DNA from: Amyelois transitella
Lineage: Eukaryota > Arthropoda > Insecta > Lepidoptera > Pyralidae
Assembly (NCBI RefSeq): GCF_032362555.1
Contig: NC_083526.1
Coordinates: forward strand, 826,001-890,000
Direction of reading: 5' to 3'
Length of the DNA stretch: 64,000 bases
The position numbers and the translations under genes were made by a program. Shown here piece after piece: positions 23,040-33,500 of the stretch (the stretch's first letter is position 1; every line of letters starts with the position of its first letter). The notes under the pieces were generated by a model. The model saw only the letters and a program-made list of their open reading frames with translations, was not told the DNA's origin and ran no database searches.

Positions 23040-23165
23040 TACATACGTATCACGCGTGTTCCCCATTGGGGTAAGCAGAGACTATGTAACTCCACTTGCT
23101 ACGATCCTCACAGACCTCTCCCGCTTCCTCCACACTCATTACTCTTTTCATGCATATACGACGAT
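23040..23165 (-). mobile_element. R4 LINE 3' fragment, decayed
   Basis: TATCACGCGTGTTCCCCATTG and later CTTTTCATGCATATAC match a diverged reverse R4 tail. Confidence 0.5.
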
Positions 23166-23273
23166 TACGGGTACTATTTTTTGCAATAAAGCTTTAAATA
23201 AATAATGAAATGCGCATTAACGCAGGATTTAATCTCACCTCGGTCATGTACCAATGACTATTATAAAAGTTAC

Positions 23274-23534
23274 ATACATACATACATATGGTCACGTCTA
23301 TATCCCTTGCGGGGTAGACAGAGCCAACAGTCTTGAAAGACTGATAGGCCACGCTCAGCTATTTGGCTTAATGATAGAATTGAGATTCAAATAGTGACAG
23401 GTTGCTAGCCCGTCGCCTAAAAAAGAATCCCAAGTTTGTAAGCCTATCCCTTAGTCGCCTTTTACGACATCCATGGGAAAGAGATGGAGTGGTCCTATTA
23501 TTTTTTGCATTGGTGCCGGGAACCACACGGCACT
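23274..23534 (-). mobile_element. R1 full-length copy
   Basis: Complete reverse copy. Confidence 0.85.
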
Positions 23535-23734
23535 AAGAATTTACATCAACCTGTATATTTTTATGTTATTTATTGTACCATCCTGAGATATATCGACATT
23601 GCTAGGTCAAGGACAATGGCTTAGACTTTGTGCAGTAAATATCTGTTAGTGTATAAATCCTTGTCTTTGTTTAAGAATTTATCAAGACCTTGAAACTATA
23701 TATTACTTTACTACATATTACAAAGTCCCAAAGT

Positions 23735-23849
23735 TATGAATGTGGATGAAGCGAAGGAAGTATGCAGAGATCGTGTAAAGTGGAAAGAGGTAGTCTCTGC
23801 CTACCCCTCCGGGAAAGAGGCGTGATTTTATGTATGTATGTATGTACAA
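23735..23849 (+). mobile_element. R4 LINE 3' fragment
   Basis: Begins at ATGAATGTGGATGAAGCG and ends in a TATG tail. Confidence 0.75.
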
Positions 23850-23979
23850 AGTCCCTCTATTTTCTCTGTCAACTGTATGCGCTAATCTCGGTAAGTTGTG
23901 GACGGATTTTGTTCTTCTTTTATATGTTTGAAAGATAGATTTCTGAGCTATATTCATAGGTATCTTTAAATGCTTCCCA

Positions 23980-24245
23980 TGCCGTGTGGTTCCCGGCACC
24001 AATACAAAAAAGAATAGGACCACTTCATCCCTTTCCCATGGATGTCGTAAAAGGCGACTAAGGGATAGGCTTATAAAATTGCGATCCTTTTTTTAGGCGA
24101 TGGGCTAGCAACCTGTCACTATTTGGATCTCAATTCCATCATTAAGCCGAGCATCTGAACGTGGCCTATCAGTCTTTTCAAGACTGTTGGCTCTGTCTAC
24201 CCCACAAGGGATATAGACGTGACCATATGTATGTACCTATGTATG
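23980..24245 (+). mobile_element. R1 full-length copy
   Basis: Complete forward copy. Confidence 0.85.
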
Positions 24246-24249
24246 TAAC

Positions 24250-26040
24250 AAATGAACGAGACGGCCACGATGAACGATAGCTACCGCATGCAAAAACAAA
24301 AAAAATAATAATGAAAAGTGCATACCAAATCTACCAGCGAAACAAATAACACAAATACAAAACAAAATTGCACACACCTCGTTTTATGCTGGGGGTTAAA
24401 TTTCGAAACTGACCAGGGGTCAGCACCCCTAGTTGTGAAGTTACGAAACATTCGGTCCATTCATTTGCAGGGTGATTCAGCGGTTCCCAAAAATTAAGCT
24501 TCGTAATGGAGCAATTTCAAGTAAAATTAACTAACGCAGCGTTTCTCAAACTATCTGCAATCTTATTATGAAGATAGAGGTCCTAATTAAACATTCCAGG
24601 AACCGCACGGCTATGGGGTGCCGTAAAAGGCGACTAAAAGGCACATTTATCTAGCGCAGCCTTCACCATGACCCAATATGGGAAAGGTTCCCCTGCTAAT
24701 AAGAAATAAATCCTACTAATCCTACTACTATTATAAAGGCGAAAGTTTGTATGGATGTTTGTTACTCTTTCACGCAAAAACTACTGAACCGATTACCATG
24801 AAATTTGGTATGTAGGTAGCTGAAGACCCAAAATAACACATAGGCTACTTTTTATCCCAGAGTTCCCGCGGGATTGATAGGGTTTCCATGCGGACGAAGT
24901 CGCGGGCGGCCTCTAGTATTATAAATGCGAAAGTTTGTGAGTATGTCAGGATGGATGTTTGTTACTCTTTCACGCAAAAACTACTGAACCGATTACGATG
25001 AAATTTGGTATGTAGGTAGCTGAAGACCCAGAATAACATATAGGCTATTTTTTACCCCGGAGTCCCCGCGGGAATGATTCCACGCGGACGAAGTCGCGGG
25101 CGGCCTCTAGAAAGAAATATAAACGCGACAATTCCCATCCAAAAATCCTAGCACCCCGGGCTCCTCTCCAGAGGGGTGAGGATGTATCCGTGACAACCGC
25201 TGAAAGGAATACCTACATCTTTTAACCAAGAAAATAAGCACTTTTTAACCGCCTTCAAAACAGGGCGGTTCTCAATTTGACCTGTATGTATGTACATTCT
25301 TCCGCGATTATCTCGCGTTTCGCTGAACCGATATTGATGCGGTTTGCATAAAAGTCTTTGTAACACTTGTGAGAAAGTTTTAGACATTTATCCTACTTCA
25401 TAAAAGGAGGACATCGATTAGAGGCGGTTCACTTTTTACAAAAGTTATCCCTTGTGCAAACATGATTCGATCATAATTTATCTAATAACCTGGATTCTTA
25501 ACAATGTTTTATGTTCAATCAGATTATCCATACTAATATCATACGAAAGTGAGTTTGTGTGTTTCTTACTTCTTTACCGTAAATCTACAGAACCGATTTG
25601 CATGGAATTATGCATACATGTAATGTGAAGTACGCAGTATTACAAAGGGTATCGCGCGGGCGAAAAATAACTCAGAATACAGTAATTGGTACGCAGATAA
25701 AAACTGGTTTATAATCCTTTTAGTCGGCTTACTTTACCTTTGGTCATAGGGTGTCACGCCGGTGAAAAATGCATTATCCTATTAGTCGGCCAACTTAACC
25801 GTTCAACCACCGACGTTTTTTTAGACAATTTTCTATGTCCCTTATCATAGCGGAATCGTATGCCACCATTTATCACTTTCCAACAATTTTTTCCTAAGCC
25901 CGCTTGGATGAAAATGCATCCGAGATAAGGCCTCGCTTTGTTATTCTTTTGTTTATTTTCTTACTAGCTTTTTCTCACGCGTGAAAAGTACCCTTAAGTC
26001 CTATATAGTCCACATATGTATGCAAAATTTCATCAAGTAT
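24250..26040. other. Intergenic DNA with R3 pair and minor repeats
   Basis: Besides the R3 pair, text near 25250-25390 and 25520-25660 resembles other low-copy repeats; no gene. Confidence 0.4.
24716..25112 (-). mobile_element. Two R3 repeats head to tail
   Basis: Reverse copies 24716-24917 and 24918-25112, both ending in GCGGGCGGCCTCTAG. Confidence 0.85.
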
Positions 26041-26042
26041 TT

Positions 26043-26236
26043 GACAGCCTCTGTGGCGCAGCGGTAGTGCGTTGGTCTATGACACTGGAGGTCCCGCGTT
26101 CGAATCCCGGCCAGGGCATGATGAGAAAGGTCCTTTTTTCGAATTGGTCTAGTTCCTGGACGTTTATTTCAGCGTTTTCGTGTCTGTTGACCATGTCTAC
26201 CCCGTATGGAAAAAGACGTGAAAATATGTATATACT
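26043..26236 (+). mobile_element. Chimeric SINE: S3 tRNA head with R1/R4-like tail
   Basis: The S3 head with both boxes runs to CAGGGCATGATGAG. The tail then reads CATGTCTACCCCGTATGG and AGACGTGAAAATATG, as in R1/R4, instead of the S3 tail. Confidence 0.7.
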
Positions 26237-26370
26237 CAGTAGGTGGGCCGTATGCGTCGTCGGGCCCAATTCGTCGGCCCGCTTGTAATTTAGATTTATG
26301 GCAGAGAGCTGACTGATCACGAACCCTTTTACCTTGTTCGCGTTCATATTTAGATGAATCTAGACCTTAG

Positions 26371-26632
26371 CCGTGTAGTTCCCGGCACCAGTACAAAAAA
26401 GCATAGGACCACTCTATCTCTTTCCCATGGATGTCGTAAAAGGCGACTAAGGGATAGGCTTACAAACTTGGGATTCTTTTTTAGGCGATGGCTAGCCCAT
26501 CGCCTGTCACTATTTGAATCTCAATTCTATCTTAAAGCCAAATAGCTGAACGTGGCCTATTAGTCTTTTCAAGATTGTTGGCTCTGTCTACCCCATAAGG
26601 GATATAGACGTGACCATATGTATGTATGTATG
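26371..26632 (+). mobile_element. R1 copy, first of a tandem pair
   Basis: Preceded by TAGACCTTAG (26361-26370), which recurs at 26633-26642. Confidence 0.85.
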
Positions 26633-26642
26633 TAGACCTTAG

Positions 26643-26821
26643 CTAAGGGATAAGCTTATAAACTTGGAATTCTTTTAGGCGATGGGTTAGCAACCTGTCA
26701 CTATTTGAATCTCAATTCTATCTTCAAGCCAAACAGCTGAACGTGGCCCATCAGTCTTTTCAAGACTGTTGGCTCTGTCTACCTCGCAAGGGATATAGAC
26801 GTGAATATATGTATGTATGCA
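26643..26821 (+). mobile_element. R1 5'-truncated copy, second of a tandem pair
   Basis: Followed by CAGACCTTAG (26822-26831), a third copy of the duplicated target. Confidence 0.8.
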
Positions 26822-26947
26822 CAGACCTTAGCCCAGGGTTTTATTTCATTGTGAATAGTAGCTAGCGTCGCTCTAGCAAATCCAACCCCAGTAGTCAAAT
26901 AGCATAAGCACGCATGAAGTCATTTTAATCGCGCGAAACTATAAATA

Positions 26948-27170
26948 GATACGGGCCAAATTACACAGATTGAGTTAGCCTCGGAGTAAGTTCGAGACTT
27001 GTGTCACGAGATACTAACTCAACGATACTATATTTTATAATAAATACTTATATAGATAAACATCCAAGACCCAGGCCAATCAGAAAAAGTTCTTTCCTCA
27101 TCATGCCCTGGCCGGGATTCGAACCCGGGACTTCCGGTGTCACAGACAAGAGAGGCCACAGAGGCCGTTA
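26948..27170 (-). mobile_element. S3 SINE with A-box deletion
   Basis: Reverse copy; the A-box segment is replaced by AGAGGCC next to CACAGAGGCCG. Confidence 0.8.
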
Positions 27171-27284
27171 GAAAAAGTATCGCTGTTTCGTTTTTTATTA
27201 CTTAGTGAAACGAGACGGCGGTATTGTTTGTACGTTGATACGTAGAGGAGGTAGATAGATAGATTATTAGGTAGACTATTAATC

Positions 27285-27530
27285 TGAACAATGTATTCTC
27301 TCGTCCACATTCTATTCTAAGTTTAATTGATATTGTGAAATTGACGTTGTTGAAGAAAATGCTGCAGTGCAGTTTGTTACCGCTTCTTCTGCACTGACGC
27401 CTTGGAAGCGGCATTAAACTTAGTTTTATGTAATTTATTTGACGTCAACCAATGTCGTGAAACCAAACGTTTTGACAATTATTAAGCGATATGAAGTATC
27501 CTATAATAATGAATAAAAATTTTGAATTTT
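27285..27530 (+). mobile_element. R5 LINE-like 3' end
   Basis: Same signature as the copy at 9710, more 5'-truncated. Confidence 0.7.
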
Positions 27531-27654
27531 AATATCAGTTTGCGTTAGTTCCGGGTTTTGCTCTACTGGGAATTTTCGGGTACCAAAGTACACAAGCTTA
27601 CAATAAAAGGTATAGTTTCTCTCTGTATCAAATTTTGTTCAAATCCACTCCATT

Positions 27655-27732
27655 GACTACCTCTTTCCACTTGCCACGATCTCTGCATACTTCTTTCGCT
27701 TCATCCACATTCATAACTCTCTTCACTTTACT
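27655..27732 (-). mobile_element. R4 LINE fragment without its 3' tail
   Basis: GACTACCTCTTTCCACTTGC to CATAACTCTCTTCA, reverse R4. Confidence 0.65.
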
Positions 27733-27914
27733 AACATTTTCATCAAAAACATACTAGATCATGTATGTACAGACACCGTCTCGCGCTGTTGTCCATAAAA
27801 TTTCATAATTATATTAACAGGGAGAGAAGTAACGACTTGCGAAATAAGCCTGTTTTTATTGTATAAATGTGTAATCTTATTAATTATTAACGTGTAGGCT
27901 TGTTGTTATGGCTT

Positions 27915-28157
27915 GTGCCGTGTGGTTCCCGGCACCTATAGAAAAAAGAATAAGACCATTCTATTTTTTTTTCATGGTTCTTGTAAAAGGCGACTAAGGG
28001 TTAGGCTCATAAACTTGGGATTCTTCTTTTAGACGACGGGCTAGCAACCTGTCGCTATATCTGAATCTCAATTCTATCATTAAGCCAAACAGCTGAACGT
28101 GGTCTATTAGCATTTTCAAGACTGGTGGCTCTGTCTACCCGCAAGGGATTATTTGTG
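27915..28157 (+). mobile_element. R1 copy
   Basis: Complete 5' end, short tail. Confidence 0.8.
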
Positions 28158-28240
28158 TGAAGGCTTGTCACTCTTACAGTTCTTTTTAAAAAACCGTAAC
28201 GTATGATTCTGTGATCTTAAAAAAATATAAGTAATATAAT

Positions 28241-28373
28241 TTACTAGCCCATCGCCTAAAAGAAGAATCCCAAGTTCATAAGCCTGTCTCTAATCCCTAA
28301 CGTTATATACGAGTATAGGAAAGAGATAGAGCGGTCCTATTTTTGTTCTATTGGTGCCGGGAACCACACGTCA
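28241..28373 (-). mobile_element. R1 5' half
   Basis: Reverse copy adjoining the tandem exon array. Confidence 0.75.
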
Positions 28374-28479
28374 CTGTTTCTGCCAAGGCTTGAAGTATCA
28401 AGAAATTGTAATTGATGTCGTAATAAAAGCTCAATAAAATATGGTAAGAAAGTGTATTCTGGTACATTGTCCAAGCTAT

Positions 28480-28612
28480 TCAATGCTGCATGTACCGCCG
28501 AGCCAGTATCATTCTGCTCCTGGGCACGCGGCAGTCTGTGAGGGGGTGCACGCGGTCGCTCCACACGTACGCTGGGTCAGCTTGCAATTCCGCCAGGGCT
28601 TGGAGTATATTT
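28480..28612 (-). pseudogene. Terminal-exon copy A (possible alternative last exon)
   Basis: Keeps an open frame of 43 codons plus TGA, reading NILQALAEL to RRYMQH. The residues from QALAEL onward match exon 12. Within the shared part it differs only by silent changes (GAG to GAA, CTG to CTC). A TTAG acceptor at 28613 would splice in the phase that exon 11 requires. The first 21 or so codons of exon 12 are replaced by unrelated DNA. Whether it is used is unknown. Confidence 0.55.
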
Positions 28613-28721
28613 CTAACTAAGGGAGTCTAAGTTGTAGGAGGTATCTTGACAGAATTTGGATCAAGTCTACTATATAGTTAAAGCTTTGCAGGCAACCCAA
28701 ATCAGAATTTCGTGTCATCAA

Positions 28722-28958
28722 TTGTATGTGTAGCGGGAGCGATGATTCGGCTCGACCGCCACCAAAAGGAAGATCTTCCGCCAGGCTGGTGTGATGCCTG
28801 GGGAACCGCGGCTTCGACGATGTTAAGTCGGAGGTTGTATATATGTTCCAATCCCTGAAATCTTTGCTTGCGCGATTTAGGTTTTTCGCTGTTTTTGACT
28901 GATAGCGTCGCGTAATTTTATTATTTATTTTTGTGACTTGTGGCGTATAGATTTTGCT
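28722..28958 (+). repeat. R7 repeat in array unit A
   Basis: GAGCGATGATTCGGCTCGAC to GTGACTTGTGGCGTATAG. Confidence 0.75.
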
Positions 28959-29106
28959 ACAGTATGCTTACTTCAGTGACTGAGTTTTAAAGTATCACCA
29001 AGACCAAGAGCGTGGAGGGGAGGAAATCAAAAATGTAATTGATGTCGTAGTAAATATACAGTAAAATATGGTAAGAAAGTGTATTCTGGTACATCGTCCA
29101 AGCTGT

Positions 29107-29241
29107 TCAATGCTGCATGTACCGCCGAGCCAGTATCATTCTGCTCCTGGGCACGCGGCAGTCTGTGAGGGGGTGCACGCGGTCGCTCCACACGTACGCT
29201 GGGTCAGCTTGCAATTCCGCCAGGGCTTGGAGTATATTTTT
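29107..29241 (-). pseudogene. Terminal-exon copy B (frameshifted)
   Basis: Same 3' coding block and stop as copy A, but two extra A bases next to the TTAG acceptor put it out of phase with exon 11. Confidence 0.55.
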
Positions 29242-29454
29242 CTAACTTAAGGAGTCTAAGTTGTAGGAGGCATCTTGACAGAATTTGGATCAAGTCTAGT
29301 ATATAGTTAACCTTGCAGGCAAACCAAATGAGAATTTTGTGTCACTAATAGTATGCTTACTCCGGTGACTGAGTTTTAAAGTATCACCAAGACCAAGAGC
29401 GTCTATTTGGAGCAAGAGCAGGTAATCAAAATTGTAATTGATGTTGTAGTAAAT

Positions 29455-29681
29455 CTATACTAATATTATAAAGCTGAAGAGTTTGTTTGTTTGTTTGAAC
29501 GGGCTAATCTGGAACTGGTTCGAATTGAAAAAATATTTTTGTATTGAATAAACCATTTATCGAGGAAGGCTTTAAGCTATATAACATCACGCTGCAACTA
29601 TAAGGAGCAAAGAAATAACGGACCATGTGAAAAAACGGGGAAACTATTCCACGCCGACGAAGTCGCGGGTACAGCTAGTAC
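29455..29681 (-). mobile_element. R2 repeat inside the tandem exon array
   Basis: Splits the third unit between GTAGTAAAT and CTCAATAAAATA. Confidence 0.85.
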
Positions 29682-29730
29682 TCAATAAAATACAGTAAGA
29701 AAGTGTATTCTGGTACATTGTCCAAGCTGT

Positions 29731-29863
29731 TCAATGCTGCATGTACCGCCGAGCCAGTATCATTCTGCTCCTGGGCACGCGGCAGTCTGTGAGGGGGTGC
29801 ACGCGGTCGCTCCACACGTACGCTGGGTCAGCTTGCAATTCCGCCAGGGCTTGGAGTATATTT
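29731..29863 (-). pseudogene. Terminal-exon copy C (possible alternative last exon)
   Basis: Identical in its coding block to copy A, with the same phase-compatible TTAG acceptor at 29864. The R2 insertion lies downstream of its stop. Confidence 0.55.
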
Positions 29864-29973
29864 CTAACTAAGGGAGTCTAAGTTGTAGGAGGTATCTTGA
29901 CAGAATTTGGATCAAGTCTACTATATAGTTAAAGCTTTGCAGGCAACCCAAATCAGAATTTCGTGTCATCAAT

Positions 29974-30212
29974 TGTATGTGTAGCGGGAGCGATGATTCG
30001 GCTCGACCGCCACCAAAAGGAAGATCTTCCGCCAGGCTGGTGTGATGCCTGGGGAACCGCGGCTCCGACGATGTTCAGTCGGAGGTTGTATATACGCTCC
30101 AATCCGTGAAATCTTTGCTTGCGCGATTTAGGTTTTTCGCTGTTTTTGACTGATAGCGTCGCGTGATTTTATTATTTATTTTTGTGAATTGTGGCGTATA
30201 GATTTTGCTACA
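29974..30212 (+). repeat. R7 repeat in array unit C
   Basis: Near-identical to the unit A copy; absent from unit B. Confidence 0.75.
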
Positions 30213-30357
30213 TTATGCTTACTTTGATGACTCAGTTTTTAAGTATCACCAAGACCAAGAGCGTGGAGGGGAGGAAATCAAAAATGTAATTGATGTCGTA
30301 GTAAAAGCTCAATAAAATATGGTAAAAAAGTGTATTCTAGTACATCGTCCAAGCTAT

Positions 30358-30553
30358 TCAATGCTGCATGTACCGCCGAGCCAGTATCATTCTGCTCCTG
30401 GGCACGCGGCAGTCTGTGAGGGGGTGCACGCGGTCGCTCCACACGTACGCTGGGTCAGCTTGCAACTCCGCCAGGGCTTGCAGAGCGTCTTTTTTGGTGA
30501 ACGGAGTCTCAGGAGTCTCGCAGACGCGGGAAAGCCAGCGGGCTTCTACGCAA
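30358..30553 (-). CDS. Docking protein terminal exon 12
   Basis: Acceptor TTTCTTACAG. Completes a split Ser, then CVEARWLSRVCETP to RRYMQH and TGA (64 codons). This is the only complete copy of an exon present four times in tandem at 28406-30553. No AATAAA is visible just downstream. Confidence 0.72.
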
Positions 30554-33500
30554 CTGTAAGAAATCAGTGAAAAATTTCAGCAAAGTACAAAGGCGGACTT
30601 ATCGCTAAAGCAACATGTTTTTTAATGTAGACAATGTGCATTCGTCCACGATTTAGATTTAAGAGATCTATATTTGTAAATTGACGTCCTATGAAAATGC
30701 TGCAGTGTAGTTTGTTCCGCCACTTCTTCTACACATGAGCTTTGGAAGCGGTATTAGTTATAATTAGATTTAAGTTATGTGACGTCAATAAGTGATACCT
30801 TGTATCCAATTTTGAAAATAAATCTATTCTATTCTATTCTAATCTCTTCCAGTCAACCTTTGGGTGGAAGGAAACCAAACAGGAGAACGGCGTTGGCGCA
30901 GAGCAAGATAAATAAATGTTTGAACATAATAAAATACATAAAATACCCCTTGCGGGTAGACAGAGTCCTGAAAAGACTGTTGACCGTTTACCTGTACGGT
31001 TTAATGATGGAATTGAGATTCAAACAGTGACAGGTTAAGCCCATCGCAAGAAAAATCCCAAGTTCATTAGCATTTCCTTTAGTTGCCTTTCACGAAATCC
31101 ATGGGAACTAGTTGAAGTGGTCTTATTCTTTTTTTTATCAGTGCCGGGAACCACACGGCACCAAAAGTATGGGAATATAGACGTAGATAGTTCATTCATC
31201 ACATCTTCGTCTTTATCATCAGGTGAGATGGAAGACAAATGCTTCATCCGATATTGAATAAAAAGAAAACTTTCATCAGAGAGGTTAGGATGTACACAAG
31301 GGTTATGTGTCAGGAAGAAGAAAATAAAATAATGGAATGTTGTGATGTGAAAGAAGATGTGGTTACAGGAATAGAAAAGGGTATGTTGAGATGGTTCGGT
31401 CATGTAGAGAGGATGAATGAAAACAGGTTGACTGAGCAGATATACAAGGAGAGTGTGGAGGGAAAGGTCGGAGTGGGAAGACCTAGACGAACGTATCTTG
31501 ATCAAATTAAGGACGTCCTGGTAAAGGGTCAGGTCAAAAGTACTCGAAACCGCCGAGCTTGCATGAAGAGAGTAATGAATGTGGATGAAGCGAAGGAAGT
31601 ATGCAGAGATCGTGGCAAGTGGAAAGAGGTAGTCTCTGCTTACCCCTCCGGGAAAGAGGCGTGATTTTATGTATGTAAGAAGAAAATAAGACCTGACCTG
31701 GGGCAGGTATCAGCAGGCACCATAAGGTTCACAGGCACTGATGCAATCATCTGCGGTGGTTCACAGTGGACCAGGTACATCTTCAGACGACCAGATCTCT
31801 GACCGATCTTCTGCACGTGTCGTTCCTGTAAGAGAAATAGTTTTGACGGCCTCTGTGGCGCAGCGGTAGTACGCTTGTCTGTGACACCGGAGGTCCCGGG
31901 TTCGAATCCCGGCCAGGGCATGATGAGAAAAGAACTTCTTCTGATTGGCCTGGGTCTTGGATGATTATATCTAATAAGTAAGTATCTATATAAGTATTTA
32001 TTATAAAATATAGTATCGTTGAGTTAGTATCTCGTAACACAAGTCTCGAACTTACTTCGAGGCTAACTCAATCAGTGTAATTTGTCCCGTATATATATAT
32101 ATATATTTATTTATAAATTATCCGTACACACGGCATGATGAGACGCGACTAAGGGATAGGCTTATAAACTTGAGCTTCTTTTTTGAGGCGATGAGCCAGC
32201 AACCTTTCACTACTCCGATTTCAACGCTATCATTAAGCCATAAAGCTGAACGTGGCCTATCAGTCTTTTAAAAACTGTTGCCTCTGTCTGCCCAGCTAGT
32301 GATAAAGACGTGACTATATGTATGTATGGTTCACTAACGTAATACATACATACATACATATGGTCACGTCTATATCCCTTGCGGGGTAGACAGAGCCAAC
32401 AGTCTTGAAAAGACTGAATGGCCACGTTCAGCTATTTGGCTTAATGATAGAATTAACGATTCAAATAGTGACAGGTTGCTAGCCCATCGCCTAAAAAAAG
32501 AATCACAAGTTTGTAAGCCTATCCCTTAGTCGCCTTTTACGACATCCATGGGAAAGAGATGGAGTGGTCCTATTCTTTTTTCATTGGTGCCGGGAACCAC
32601 ACGGCACTAACTAATAGTAGTAACTAGCACTAACGTAATAGTAAACGATTTCAATGTGTTCCTGTATCTTCTCCATGACGAGGCGCATGGTCAGGTTGAA
32701 CTGCCGCAGACTTGGCTGCTTGTCTCCCAGAAGGTTCTCGAAGGGTTCCAGAGAGCAATCCAGAAATCTGTAAGGTTTTGCCGTTAAAGACTTGTGAAAA
32801 ATCCATTTCCATTCCATTCATTCGATATTTAATCACACACAATTTACACTCTCATTACATTAGTGATGGCACCAACATGCACTTCTGTAACACGAAAATT
32901 TTTGTCAACTATCAAATGTCTTAAATTAAAAACTTTAAGTAACTTAATTTGTAAATTTTATTTAAGTGCCTTGTGGTTCCCAGCATCAATAGAAAAAAGA
33001 ATAGGACCACTACATCTCTTTCCTATGGATGTCGTAAAAGGAGACTAAGAGATACTTGGGATTCCTCTTTTAGGCGATGAGCTCGCAACCTGTCACTGTT
33101 TGAATATCAATTCTATCATTAAGCCAAACAGCTGAACATGGCTTTTCAGTCCTTGGATAACTGTTGGCTCTGTCTACCCCACAAGGGTTATAGACGTGAT
33201 TATATGTTATGTTATGTTTATTTATAAAACAGCATTTATATCACACATAAACAGCTACTATTTCACGAAATGACAAATTTTGAAACAACTGCATACGTAT
33301 TTCGTGAATTTACATACAAAATAACAACAATTTCCTACAATGTATAATTAAAACGTATTATCATAATAACTTGTTACAAAATTAATTATGCCAAATTTTT
33401 GCTCACGCGAAGTTCGTTCAATGCAAATGTACTTTTGTAATTTACTTTATTAATTAGGCACACGCCAATTAAAAGTTTATGAGTAAATACGATACATACG

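Larger units (their letters stand above)
28406..30553 (-). repeat. Tandem array of docking-protein terminal-exon units
   Basis: Four units, starting near 28406, 29035, about 29431 and 30286. Each carries the 3' part of exon 12, its stop codon and the same downstream DNA. Two units are about 629 bp once an inserted R2 element is subtracted. The second lacks the 235-bp R7 segment. The third is interrupted by R2 (29455-29681). Only the highest-coordinate unit has the full exon with its TTACAG acceptor. Confidence 0.9.

Noticed and set aside
25250..25700. Possible gene exon
   Set aside because: Text such as CGCGATTATCTCGCGTTTCG looks like low-copy repeat ends; no consistent frame or splice sites.
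30319..30570. 83-codon plus-strand open frame repeated in the array
   Set aside because: Antisense shadow of docking exon 12 and its copies; the minus-strand frame has the splice site and the matching phase.
31035..31505. 156-codon minus-strand open frame
   Set aside because: It is the antisense shadow of the R4 LINE tail joined to R1.
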